The notes beneath the pieces are model-generated. The model was not told the DNA's origin. It did not search any database and was given only the letters and a program-made list of their open reading frames with translations. A stretch of 64,000 bases of DNA from an uncultured Bacteroidales bacterium (GTDB taxonomy: Bacteria; Bacteroidota; Bacteroidia; Bacteroidales; Paludibacteraceae), in the NCBI GenBank assembly GCA_946411385.1, contig CAMKDV010000011.1, forward strand, positions 62,001 through 126,000. The letters run 5' to 3'. Position 1 is the first letter of the stretch, and each line of letters begins with the position of its first letter. The position numbers were made by a program, and so were the translations under genes. This document shows, piece after piece, positions 36,667 through 45,474 of the stretch.

Positions 36667-37620
36667 ATGATCAATCGTACACTTATACGAACCAAAGTAG
36701 TATTATCGCTGTTCAGTTACCACCAGAGCGGTTCGGGCGATAAGCTCGGTGCACGCAAGCAGTTGGTTAACAGTTTTTCCGACTCGTACGACCTGTACCT
36801 GTTGCTGCTGGATTTTGCCAATGCGCTGACCACTTATGCCGACCAGCAGTTGCAGGAACGTAAGGCGCGCGCACAAGCTACGCATACACCCTTCGAAGCC
36901 AATACGCGCTTCATTCATAATCGTTTTGCCCATCAGCTGTTCGTCAACAACCGTCTGCGCCACGAGCTGGACGAGCGTCACCTGACGTGGGATGCCGGCA
37001 TGTCCGCCGTGAGAAGCATCTATCTGAACATGGTGGCTACCGACTGGTACAAGCAGTACATGGATCAGGAGGAAGACAGCTACGATAGCGACAAGCGTCT
37101 GTGGCGGCGTATCTACTCCGAGCTGATGCCGGGCAACGAAGATCTGCAAGCGGCGCTGGAAGAGATGGAGATAGAGCTCGACCACTTCACCTGGGTAACC
37201 GATATGGATGTGATCCTCTCCTACGTAGTCAAATCCGTTCGTCAGTTCCGCGAGGAGAACGGCACGGATCAGCCGCTGCTGGAGATGTTCGATTCGGAGG
37301 ACGATTTCAGTTTCGGATCGGGATTGTTGGATGTAGCCATCAACCATTATGAGGAGTACGATGCTCTGATCAACGCCCATCTAAAAGATTGGGAGCCTGA
37401 GCGCGTGGCGATGATGGACAGAACCATCCTGCAAGTAGCGCTGGCGGAGATTATCGGTTTCCCCGATATTGCCCTGCAGATCTCCCTGAACGAGTACATC
37501 GAGATAGCCAAAGAATATTCCGGCGAGAAGAACTACTTCTTTATCAACGGCATTCTGGATGAGATCATCCGCCAACTCAAGCGTGAGGATAAGCTCCTGA
37601 AAGCCATCGTTATGGACTGA
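36667..37620 (+). CDS. nusB: Transcription antitermination factor NusB (extended Bacteroidota form)
   Basis: 317 residues, more than twice the E. coli length. The first 180 residues are a Bacteroidota-specific helical extension beginning MINRTLIRTKVVLSLFSY; the NusB fold fills about 190-310 (RVAMMDRTILQVALAEII, ISLNEYIEIAKEYS). NusB with NusE binds boxA RNA in rRNA antitermination. First gene of a conserved Bacteroidota cluster nusB-yajC-ybbR. Confidence 0.93.
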   Translation: MINRTLIRTKVVLSLFSYHQSGSGDKLGARKQLVNSFSDSYDLYLLLLDFANALTTYADQQLQERKARAQATHTPFEANTRFIHNRFAHQLFVNNRLRHELDERHLTWDAGMSAVRSIYLNMVATDWYKQYMDQEEDSYDSDKRLWRRIYSELMPGNEDLQAALEEMEIELDHFTWVTDMDVILSYVVKSVRQFREENGTDQPLLEMFDSEDDFSFGSGLLDVAINHYEEYDALINAHLKDWEPERVAMMDRTILQVALAEIIGFPDIALQISLNEYIEIAKEYSGEKNYFFINGILDEIIRQLKREDKLLKAIVMD

Positions 37621-37662
37621 CGCTAAATGATAAATAATTGAAAATTAAAACCAATAAGTAAT

Positions 37663-37992
37663 ATGTTAGCAATCTTTTTACAGTTAGGCGGCGCAGCTGC
37701 CGAAGGTGCACAAGGCAGCCAATGGTCGTTCTGGATTATGATGATCCTGATCTTCGTAGTATTCTATTTCTTCATGATTCGTCCGCAGACCAAGAAGCAG
37801 AAAGAGCTTCAGAAGCAGCGTGACGAGATGAAGAAAGGCGATAAGGTGGTTACCGCCGGCGGCATCTACGGTGAGATCAAGGAGGTGAAAGAGAATTCGT
37901 TCCTCATCACCATCGACAAGGATGTAGTTATCCGCGTAGACAAAGGCAGCGTGTTCGCATCCGCCGAGGATGCCAAACCCGCACAACAATAA
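37663..37992 (+). CDS. yajC: Preprotein translocase accessory subunit YajC
   Basis: 109 residues with one membrane helix (WIMMILIFVVFYFFMIRPQ) followed by the conserved QTKKQKELQKQRDEMKKGDK segment and GGIYGEI. It associates with SecDF in the inner membrane. Follows nusB by 42 nt of AT-rich sequence. Confidence 0.95.
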   Translation: MLAIFLQLGGAAAEGAQGSQWSFWIMMILIFVVFYFFMIRPQTKKQKELQKQRDEMKKGDKVVTAGGIYGEIKEVKENSFLITIDKDVVIRVDKGSVFASAEDAKPAQQ

Positions 37993-38001
37993 CATGCAAG
38001 A

Positions 38002-38967
38002 GTGAGAGATATTTTCCACCGTTGGTTGGGTGCGCTCAGGACGTTCATTCACAGCAAAGACTCTTTGGTGTACCTCTCGTTCGTGCTGCTGGCTACAGTC
38101 ATCTGGCTGATACACGCTTCCAGCACGAGACGTACTATTAATATGCAGGTGCCCGTCACCTACGAGAACGTGCCTGACAACTACATCTTTACTTCTGCGC
38201 CGCCTGCCTTGCTGCGCGTGACGCTGGAGGATGAAGGTGTCGACCTGTTCCACATGCGCGACCGTGAGATGGCGCTCACTTTCGATGTGACCGGCCTCAT
38301 CCGCGGCGAGCAGGGCGAGATGCACCTGATGCCCGACGACATCCGTCAGGCATTGATGCAGCGCATAGTAGGTGATGCCGCGTTGGTATCCTTTACGCCG
38401 GAAGAACTGACTGCCACGTATACTCGGCAGCACGAGAAAACCGTAGCGGTGACATATAACGGCGAGGTGAAGCCGGCTGCGCAGTACCAGCTGTGCGATG
38501 AGCCTGTCGTCACGCCTGAGCACGTACACATTTATGGTACGTCCGAGGCGCTGCGTGGCATCAAGTCGGTCCAGACCGTTATGACGGATTATGAAGGCGT
38601 TCAGGACACGTTCCGCACCAAGGTTGCCTTGCAACCCATCGACGGCGTGAGGATGGTGCCCGATAGCGTAGGGCTGCTCATCGTTACCGAACAGTTCACC
38701 GACAAAGCATTTACCATGCCCATACGCATACCGCACTCCGGCGATACTACGCACGTGGTACATCTCTTCCCAAATCAGGTGCAGGTTACGTTCCGCATCG
38801 GAACCAACTATTTCAATAGCGTGAGTGAGAACGATATCGATGCGTACGTCAAACTGCCGCAGAAGGTTACCGACCGTCTGCCGGTGCAGGTACGCAGCAC
38901 CAATCCGCACATCACACACCTGCGCGTCAAACCCGAAGAAGTGGAGTACCTCATCGAGAACCGTTAA
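38002..38967 (+). CDS. YbbR-like domain protein (CdaR type)
   Basis: 321 residues. One membrane anchor near residues 22-40 (LSFVLLATVIWLIHA) is followed by repeated YbbR-type beta domains (PVTYENVPDNYIF, VTYNGEVKPAAQYQ). YbbR proteins in Bacillota regulate the diadenylate cyclase CdaA; in Bacteroidota the gene sits between yajC and coaE and its role is not settled. It uses a GTG start at 38002; an ATG at 37994 meets a stop after three codons. The usual coaE neighbour is missing. Confidence 0.85.
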   Translation: MRDIFHRWLGALRTFIHSKDSLVYLSFVLLATVIWLIHASSTRRTINMQVPVTYENVPDNYIFTSAPPALLRVTLEDEGVDLFHMRDREMALTFDVTGLIRGEQGEMHLMPDDIRQALMQRIVGDAALVSFTPEELTATYTRQHEKTVAVTYNGEVKPAAQYQLCDEPVVTPEHVHIYGTSEALRGIKSVQTVMTDYEGVQDTFRTKVALQPIDGVRMVPDSVGLLIVTEQFTDKAFTMPIRIPHSGDTTHVVHLFPNQVQVTFRIGTNYFNSVSENDIDAYVKLPQKVTDRLPVQVRSTNPHITHLRVKPEEVEYLIENR

Positions 38968-38970
38968 TCT

Positions 38971-39005
38971 CTAAACACTAATCACTAAACACTAAACACT
39001 AAACA
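38971..39005 (+). repeat. Heptad array, CTAAACA
   Basis: Five 7-bp units, four identical CTAAACA and one CTAATCA, filling the gap between the ybbR stop and the aminotransferase ATG at 39010. Confidence 0.92.
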
Positions 39006-39009
39006 AAAC

Positions 39010-40137
39010 ATGCGTCCTATTCAAATGGTAGATCTGCAGCAGCAGTACCAACATATCAAGCCCGAGATGGATGCCGCTATCCAGCAAGTGATCGATAGCG
39101 CAGCCTTCGTCAAAGGCAAACAGGTGGAGACTTTTGCGCGCCATCTGGAGGCCTACACGGGCGCCAAACATGTCATCCCCGTAGCCAACGGCACGGAAGC
39201 CCTGCAGATAGCCCTCATGGCGTTAGGACTCAAGCCCGGCGATGAAGTTATTACCCCTACGTTCACCTTTATCGCTACCGCCGAAGTGGTAGCTTTGCTC
39301 GGGCTGACGCCCGTAGTGGTGGATGTGGATTGGCAGACGATGAACATGAGCGTAGAGGCGGTACGCAAAGCTATCACGCCCAAGACCAAAGCTATCGTGC
39401 CCGTACATCTGTTCGGTCAGTGTGCCGATATGGAGGAGATCTTGGCGCTGGCGAAAGAGCATAACCTGTTCGTGGTAGAGGATGGCGCACAAGCCATCGG
39501 TGCCACCTACACCTTCTCCGACGGCCACAAGGCACAGGCTTGCACTATGGGACATATAGGTTGCACCAGTTTCTTCCCCTCGAAGAACCTCGGCTGTTAC
39601 GGCGACGGCGGTGCCCTCATGACCAACGACGATGCGTTGGCTGACACGATCCGCGTGATTGCCAACCATGGAATGCGAGTGCGTTACCACCATGATCTCG
39701 TAGGCGTCAACAGCCGTCTGGACACCATCCAAGCCGCTGTACTCGATACCAAACTGCCGCACCTGGACGATTATATAGCAGCCCGTCAAGCCGCTGCAGC
39801 TTATTACGACAAAGCTTTTGCCGACTGCCCCTGGCTGCAAACGCCAGGACGAAGCGCACACAGCACCCATGTATTCCACCAGTACACACTGCGCGTGACG
39901 GGTGCCGACCGCAATGCTCTGCGCGAACATCTGACGGCTGCAGGTGTGCCCGCTATGGTATATTATCCTATTCCCCTGCACATGCAGACGGCGTATCAGG
40001 ATCCGCGTTATACCAGGGGTATGTTCCCCGTGGCAGAGAAGCTCGCTGATTGTGTGCTCTCGCTGCCCATGCATACCGAACTGGATGAAGAGCAACTCGC
40101 CTTCATCGTTCAGACCGTCAAAGCATTCAAAAAGTAA
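39010..40137 (+). CDS. DegT/DnrJ/EryC1/StrS sugar aminotransferase
   Basis: 375 residues. MVDLQQQYQHIKPEMDAAIQ at the start, NGTEALQIALMALG, DGAQAIGATY and the PLP lysine in FFPSKNLGCYGDGGAL (about residue 196) define the family. WbpE-like members make the 3-amino group of UDP-2-acetamido-2,3-diamino sugars, which fits with the WbpD-like acetyltransferase at 28089. The actual sugar is inference. Confidence 0.93.
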   Translation: MRPIQMVDLQQQYQHIKPEMDAAIQQVIDSAAFVKGKQVETFARHLEAYTGAKHVIPVANGTEALQIALMALGLKPGDEVITPTFTFIATAEVVALLGLTPVVVDVDWQTMNMSVEAVRKAITPKTKAIVPVHLFGQCADMEEILALAKEHNLFVVEDGAQAIGATYTFSDGHKAQACTMGHIGCTSFFPSKNLGCYGDGGALMTNDDALADTIRVIANHGMRVRYHHDLVGVNSRLDTIQAAVLDTKLPHLDDYIAARQAAAAYYDKAFADCPWLQTPGRSAHSTHVFHQYTLRVTGADRNALREHLTAAGVPAMVYYPIPLHMQTAYQDPRYTRGMFPVAEKLADCVLSLPMHTELDEEQLAFIVQTVKAFKK

Positions 40138-40178
40138 GAACAGCCCGTTCAATACGAATAGGCAAAATATTGTCATTC

Positions 40179-41672
40179 ATGGCTCTATCCCTATCACAAC
40201 AACAAGTTCTGCAAACCAAGCTTAGTCCGCAACAGATACAAGTGGTACGGCTGCTGGAGATTCCCGGTGTGGAGTTGCAACAACGCATCAACGAGGAACT
40301 TCAGGAGAACCCCGCGTTGGACGAAGGCAAGGACATCGAACTGGAAAAGCAGGATGAGAACATGGATGACGATCTGCTGTTGGAACAGCCCTACGATAGC
40401 GAAGACGAGTACGTCAACCCGCTCGACAACGGCGAATTCAATTACGAGGAGTATGTCTCCGATGACGAGACACCCGACTATCGTCTGCGTACCAACAACT
40501 ATTCCGACCAGAGCGAACAAGTGGATATACCTTTCTCCGGTGGTACATCTTTTGCCGAGTATCTAAAGTCGCAGGTCTACCTGACGAAGATGGACAAAGC
40601 CGACAGGCATATAGCCAAGTTCGTCGTGGGTAACATCGACGAGGACGGCTATCTGCGCCGTACGGCGGAAGAACTCGAGGACGATTTGGCATTCAAAGAG
40701 GCGCTGATTGTTCCTCACGAGAAGATGCTGTCCATCATCGAGCAGATCAAGCAGTTCGATCCGCCCGGTGTAGGGGCGTACGATCTGAAGGAATGTCTGC
40801 TGCTCCAGTTACGCCAGAAACCCGCATCGCCTACCGTGAATCGTGCCATCCAGATTCTGACGCGTGGTTTCGGTGAGTTCAGCCGCCGGCATTTCGACCG
40901 CGTGCAGCAGCGTTTTGGTCTCTCTGACGAACAGATGCGCGCCGTGATAAGCGAGATAGAGCACCTCAATCCGCGTCCGGGTTCTGCTTGGGCAGGCACG
41001 GCCTACGATACCCAGCAGACCACCATCATCCCCGACTTCCTCGTCGAGAACCGCGATGGCGAACTGATAGTCCAGCTGCTGGATGCCGAGATTCCTGACC
41101 TGCATGTTAGCAGCGAATACAAGCAGATGATGAAAGATTTCTCCGAACGCCGTCGCCAACTGACCGACAAGGAGAAAGAAGCCGTGCAGTTTGTGCGCTC
41201 CAAGATCGAGTCCGCCAAGTGGTTCATCGATGCCATCAAGCAGCGCAACGAGACGCTCCAACGCACGATGGTTGCCATCGTCGAGGCGCAGAAAGATTTC
41301 TTCATCGAAGGCGATGCCTCCGCCCTCAAGCCCATGGTATTGCAGGATATAGCCGACAAGACCGGCTACGACGTATCGACCATCTCGCGCGTAAGTAACT
41401 CCAAGTATGTGCAGACCGAGTTCGGCATCTTCCCGCTCAAACATTTCTTCTCCGAGGCGATGCAGAACATCGAGGGCGACGATGTGTCCACCCGCGAACT
41501 CAAGCAAGCCCTGCGTGAGATCATCGAGCACGAGGACAAGTCGCACCCCATGAACGACGACGAACTGGTTATCGCCATGCGCGAAGCCGGCTATCCCATC
41601 GCCCGACGCACCATCAGCAAGTACCGCAAACAACTCGGCAAGACCATTGCCCGACTACGCAAGCAGATATGA
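40179..41672 (+). CDS. rpoN: RNA polymerase sigma-54 factor
   Basis: 497 residues. The Gln/Leu-rich activator-interacting region I is at the N-terminus (MALSLSQQQVLQTKLSPQQI), an acidic region II at about 50-110, the core-binding domain at about 115-330, the HTH (DVSTISRVSNSKYVQTEFG) near 400, and the RpoN box ARRTISKYRKQLG at the end. It needs AAA+ enhancer-binding proteins to start transcription; none is encoded here. ATG at 40179 is preferred to a TTG nine bases earlier. The 3' end overlaps the next gene by 4 nt. Confidence 0.96.
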   Translation: MALSLSQQQVLQTKLSPQQIQVVRLLEIPGVELQQRINEELQENPALDEGKDIELEKQDENMDDDLLLEQPYDSEDEYVNPLDNGEFNYEEYVSDDETPDYRLRTNNYSDQSEQVDIPFSGGTSFAEYLKSQVYLTKMDKADRHIAKFVVGNIDEDGYLRRTAEELEDDLAFKEALIVPHEKMLSIIEQIKQFDPPGVGAYDLKECLLLQLRQKPASPTVNRAIQILTRGFGEFSRRHFDRVQQRFGLSDEQMRAVISEIEHLNPRPGSAWAGTAYDTQQTTIIPDFLVENRDGELIVQLLDAEIPDLHVSSEYKQMMKDFSERRRQLTDKEKEAVQFVRSKIESAKWFIDAIKQRNETLQRTMVAIVEAQKDFFIEGDASALKPMVLQDIADKTGYDVSTISRVSNSKYVQTEFGIFPLKHFFSEAMQNIEGDDVSTRELKQALREIIEHEDKSHPMNDDELVIAMREAGYPIARRTISKYRKQLGKTIARLRKQI

Positions 41673-42295
41673 ACAATACCCTCTATTACCTCTCGCAAAC
41701 CCTTGCGGCGATCTTCTATCCTATGCTTATCCCTTCGTATGGCATAGGTCTGTATTTCTGGAAGTTGCACGCTGCCGGAGTAGTGCTTCCAGCAGCATAT
41801 ATATGGGTGGGAGTGATAGGTACGCTGCTGTTTACCTGCTTGCTACCTATGTCGGTCATCCTGGTCATGATTCGCAGAGGTAACCTTACGGACATCTATA
41901 TCCGCATGCCTCGTCAGCGCCTGATGCCCTACATCTATTCCACTATCTGCTTTGGCTTCTGGGCATATTTCTGTTGGCAGGTCATCCATTTTCCCGCCTT
42001 CATCTGCTGGACTGCTTTCGGCGCCACGCTTGCGTTGCTGCTGGTACTGCTGATCAATATGGTTTGGAAGATCAGCGCCCACCTTGCCGCTTTCGGTGGC
42101 CTGTTTGGCGGTGTGATGAGTTTCTACCTCACCACCGGCACGAATGCCCTCACCATGTGCATCATCCTGCTTGTGCTGGCTTTTGCCCTTATGTGGGCGC
42201 GCATATATGATGAATCGCACACGCCCATACAGGTCGTGGCAGGTTTTCTGATAGGTGCGCTATGTACCCTTGTGCCTAATATGATTGCCATGTGA
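41669..42295 (+). CDS. PAP2-like membrane phosphatase family protein
   Basis: 208 residues with six membrane helices. WKISAHLAAFGG and ESHTPIQVVAGFLIG are in the places of the PAP2 motifs (KxxxxxxRP is not readable; SGH-like is SAH; SRxxxxxH is reduced to ESHTPxQ), so catalysis is uncertain. Proteins of this group may dephosphorylate lipid or undecaprenyl pyrophosphates. Overlaps rpoN by 4 nt. Confidence 0.75.
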   Translation: MNNTLYYLSQTLAAIFYPMLIPSYGIGLYFWKLHAAGVVLPAAYIWVGVIGTLLFTCLLPMSVILVMIRRGNLTDIYIRMPRQRLMPYIYSTICFGFWAYFCWQVIHFPAFICWTAFGATLALLLVLLINMVWKISAHLAAFGGLFGGVMSFYLTTGTNALTMCIILLVLAFALMWARIYDESHTPIQVVAGFLIGALCTLVPNMIAM

Positions 42296-42297
42296 TC

Positions 42298-43299
42298 ATG
42301 TTGAAACGTTCCATCCACATCATCGTTGCCTTGCTGCTTGCCCTCACGGCGCAGGCAACTTCGCTGCTGTCGGACTCGTCGGCTGTCTATCTGCTGACCT
42401 GCTCTCCGGGGGAAGCGTTATATGAGCGCTACGGCCATACAGCCCTGCTTGTGCAAGATCCCGTCATGGGAATCGATGAGGTGTACAACTATGGCATCTT
42501 CGATTTCGAGGCCGAACATTTCTATTGGCGCTTCGTGCGCGGCGAGACCTATTATCAGTTGGGCAGGCAGCACACAGGCTCGTTCGTCCGCACCTATACT
42601 TACGGCAACCGCCGCGTCAATATCCAGCAGCTCAACCTCACGCTTGACCAGCGTGAAGCGTTGTACCGTGCGCTGCTGACCAACTACCTGCCCGAGAACC
42701 GCGTGTACCTGTATAATTTTGTGTTCGACAATTGTGCCACACGCCCCTTCCTGCTGCTTATGCGTGCCATCGGCGGCAATGACAGCACTGCCGTCAGTTC
42801 CGCCTTCACCGGCGCTACGGGCATAACCTACCGCACCTTCATCCGTCACTATACGCCTCAGGGCTCGTGGGGTGATTTGGGCATCAACCTGATTTTTGGT
42901 CCCCGTGCCGACAAGCAGATGACCGATGCCGAACGCCTCTTTCTGCCCGAAGAGGTGATGTGGTACTTGCACGAGGCGCGTTTTGCCGACGGCACGCCAC
43001 TCGTGTCAGCCGAGAATATTCGTCCGTTTGAGGTAGAGCACATTCCCTGGTACAAAACATGGTATTTCGGCTTGTCGCTTCTCTTTGTGGCGCTGGTTGT
43101 GCTGTCGTACTATGATCGCCGTCGCCATCGCCGCACGCACTGGGTGGATTATATCTTCTATGGCGTCTATGCCTTGCTGCTTGTGCTGGTGATCTTCCTC
43201 ACGTTCTTTTCTGTTCATCCGCTCGTAGGCTTCAGTCCCTACCTGCCTCTAATCCCTTCGTTGCATCTATGTGCCCGCATCGTATATCTTTGGCGATAA
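42298..43299 (+). CDS. DUF4105 family membrane-anchored protein
   Basis: 333 residues. Signal peptide (LKRSIHIIVALLLALTAQA), then a soluble domain with CSPGEALYERYGHTALLV, DEVYNYGIFDF and FVFDNCATRPFLL, and C-terminal helices. His in YGHTAL and Cys in DNCATR suggest a papain/NlpC-like thiol hydrolase arrangement (the DUF4105 signature), perhaps acting on envelope lipids or peptidoglycan. ATG at 42298 is preferred to GTG at 42292. Its last 31 nt overlap the next gene. Confidence 0.87.
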   Translation: MLKRSIHIIVALLLALTAQATSLLSDSSAVYLLTCSPGEALYERYGHTALLVQDPVMGIDEVYNYGIFDFEAEHFYWRFVRGETYYQLGRQHTGSFVRTYTYGNRRVNIQQLNLTLDQREALYRALLTNYLPENRVYLYNFVFDNCATRPFLLLMRAIGGNDSTAVSSAFTGATGITYRTFIRHYTPQGSWGDLGINLIFGPRADKQMTDAERLFLPEEVMWYLHEARFADGTPLVSAENIRPFEVEHIPWYKTWYFGLSLLFVALVVLSYYDRRRHRRTHWVDYIFYGVYALLLVLVIFLTFFSVHPLVGFSPYLPLIPSLHLCARIVYLWR

Positions 43300-44741
43300 G
43301 TTCGCTGTTACTATCAATCAGTATGTTCGCTGTTGCCCCTCGTCTGACGGTGGTGGTAGTGGTGGACGGTTTGCGTCAGGAGACGCTCGACCAGTTGCGT
43401 CCCTATTGGCAGCAAGGTGGGTTAAGGATGATGGCGGAAGAGGCGTATCTGACAACCGTCTCCTTCCCGCACATCGTGTATGGCGGCTCTGAAACGGTTG
43501 CCACGCTCATGACCGGCGTCACACCTTCGGCGCATGGCATCAGTGCCGACACCTATTTTCTTCGCTCCGACCGCCGCATCCATCCCGTGCTGGAAGACAA
43601 GCAACAATCGGGCATCGGTACATCGCTGCAACTTTCTCCGCAAAGTCTGCTCTCCGCCACTATCGGCGATGAGATCCGTATACGCTATGGCGAGCGCGCC
43701 AAGATCTATGCCTTGGGGCTTGACCCCAATGCCACCATCCTCATGGCTGGTCACTCCGCCGATGGCTGTTGTTGGCTGGATAGCGCTTCGCAGATGTTTG
43801 TCAGCTCGTCCTATTATGGCGACACGATGCCCGAAGCTGTCATCAGCATGAATAGTAGCGACAAGCGCCAGGAACTACTCAGCCGCACATGGACTCCTCG
43901 CATCGATATCGACCTCTACAACTCGCCCACCGAAGCCGAGCGCAAACATGGCTTCAGTTACAACACTACCAACCTCCTGCGTACGCCGATGGCTAACAGC
44001 CTTGTTATCGAGGCGGCACTGGCATTGCAGAGCAGCGAGCATCTGGGCGAAGACCAGATTCCCGACCTCCTCTGCCTCCAGCTCACCACGCTCAGCCCGC
44101 TCGCCACTTCTGACCAGCTTACCACGGCGGAGCAGGAAGATATGTACCTCTGGCTCAACCAGGATCTGGGCTTCCTGATTGACCGCCTGACGCGTACCAT
44201 TGGCGATAAGAACTTACGTATCGTGCTTACCGGTCGTCCGCGCCTGGGGCAGAACATCAGCGCTCTGACGGCCGCCCGTATGCCGGCGCACTACTTCAAT
44301 GTGGATCGTGCTGCTGCGCTTGTGGCATCCTACCTGATGGCGCTCTATGGCACCGAACGATGGGTGGACGGCGGCTACGGACAATCCATCTATCTAAATC
44401 GCACCCTCATCGAGCAAAAACATTTCTCTTTGCCACAATTGCAGCAGCAGGTAGCCGCTTTTCTCATGGAGTTTGAGGGCGTGAGTGCCGCTTTCCCCTT
44501 TGCCGAAGCATTGGGCAGCGTAGCGTTGGCGCCTACCGTCAACAAGCGGATGTTCGGCGATGTGGTCTTCACCTTGCAGCCCCACTGGCTGCTCTCTGCA
44601 GGCGACGACAAAGTGCTGGATCGCGTTGTGGACGAACAGCCTCAAGTGCCTGTCATGATTTGGTCGGGCGCCTACCAGACTTTCCCCACCAACGTCACCG
44701 ATGCCACCCGGCTCAAGTTCTTGCTTGTGGGTACATTCTAA
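43269..44741 (+). CDS. Alkaline-phosphatase-superfamily protein, probable pseudoenzyme
   Basis: 490 residues with a signal peptide (ISLAISSLLLSISMFAVA). The fold is PafA-like: VVVVDGLRQETLDQLRPYW, TLMTGVTPSAHGISADTYF, EDMYLWLNQDLGFLIDRL. Active PafA enzymes have a Thr nucleophile followed by GPGH, a DxxGH metal site before EDTYLRLD, and a DHG metal site. Here those places read YGGSETVA, TLSPLATSDQ and LTGRPRLG, so most metal ligands are gone although the frame is intact. It may bind phosphorylated ligands or lipids without cutting them. Overlaps the DUF4105 gene by 31 nt. Confidence 0.8.
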   Translation: MCPHRISLAISSLLLSISMFAVAPRLTVVVVVDGLRQETLDQLRPYWQQGGLRMMAEEAYLTTVSFPHIVYGGSETVATLMTGVTPSAHGISADTYFLRSDRRIHPVLEDKQQSGIGTSLQLSPQSLLSATIGDEIRIRYGERAKIYALGLDPNATILMAGHSADGCCWLDSASQMFVSSSYYGDTMPEAVISMNSSDKRQELLSRTWTPRIDIDLYNSPTEAERKHGFSYNTTNLLRTPMANSLVIEAALALQSSEHLGEDQIPDLLCLQLTTLSPLATSDQLTTAEQEDMYLWLNQDLGFLIDRLTRTIGDKNLRIVLTGRPRLGQNISALTAARMPAHYFNVDRAAALVASYLMALYGTERWVDGGYGQSIYLNRTLIEQKHFSLPQLQQQVAAFLMEFEGVSAAFPFAEALGSVALAPTVNKRMFGDVVFTLQPHWLLSAGDDKVLDRVVDEQPQVPVMIWSGAYQTFPTNVTDATRLKFLLVGTF

Positions 44742-44756
44742 TAGCTGACCTCTGCC

Positions 44757-45440
44757 ATGAATACCATCGGACTCAACTGGATTACATTGCGCAGCTCGTT
44801 GCCTCAAGAGGTCTTGTTGCTTGCCGTGAGCAAGTACCACACCGTTGAGGACATCCGCGATGCTTACGATGCCGGATGCCGTGATTTCGGCGAGAGTAGG
44901 GTACAGGAACTCAAAATCAAGCAGGCTGCCTTGCCCGACGATATCCGCTGGCATTTCATCGGCCATCTGCAGACCAACAAAGTGCGTGACCTCTTGCGCC
45001 TGCGCCCGTTCCTTATCCACTCGGTGGATAGCGAGCATCTGCTCTCTGCCATCCGTACCGAAGCCATCAAGCAAGGCATCGTGCAGGATGTACTGCTCGA
45101 GCTGCATGTAGCTCGCGAACAGACCAAGACAGGCTTCTCGCCTGACGAACTGCACTCCCTCTTCCCCTCGCTTGCGTCCTCGTTAGGTAATGCCGACGGC
45201 TGTCCTGTGCGCGTCAAGGGCATCATGGGCATGGCTACCAATACCGATGACGAGCAGGAGATCCGCCGTTGTTTCCGCATCTTGCACGACAGTTTCCTTT
45301 GGCTCCAGTCGCAAGCTGCGGCTACACCATATCCCTGGCTCTGCCCCACGCAGCTGTCCATGGGCATGAGCGACGATTATCGCATTGCCCTGACGGAAGG
45401 CTCCAACCTGGTGCGCATTGGTTCGGCTATTTTTGTGTAA
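44757..45440 (+). CDS. YggS family pyridoxal phosphate homeostasis protein
   Basis: 227 residues, a single TIM-barrel-like PLP-binding domain. The PLP lysine is in LLAVSKYHTVEDIR (about residue 25), then FGESRVQEL, WHFIGHLQTNKVRDLL and LSMGMSDDYRIAL, all conserved. It buffers PLP levels in the cytoplasm. Lies 15 nt after the phosphatase-like gene and 34 nt before namZ. Confidence 0.95.
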   Translation: MNTIGLNWITLRSSLPQEVLLLAVSKYHTVEDIRDAYDAGCRDFGESRVQELKIKQAALPDDIRWHFIGHLQTNKVRDLLRLRPFLIHSVDSEHLLSAIRTEAIKQGIVQDVLLELHVAREQTKTGFSPDELHSLFPSLASSLGNADGCPVRVKGIMGMATNTDDEQEIRRCFRILHDSFLWLQSQAAATPYPWLCPTQLSMGMSDDYRIALTEGSNLVRIGSAIFV

Positions 45441-45474
45441 CGAAAAACACCCGGCTCATCGCCGGACAACATAT

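Noticed and set aside
37684..38919. A 411-codon minus-strand frame across yajC and ybbR
   Set aside because: Covers two recognised plus-strand genes and has no protein character.
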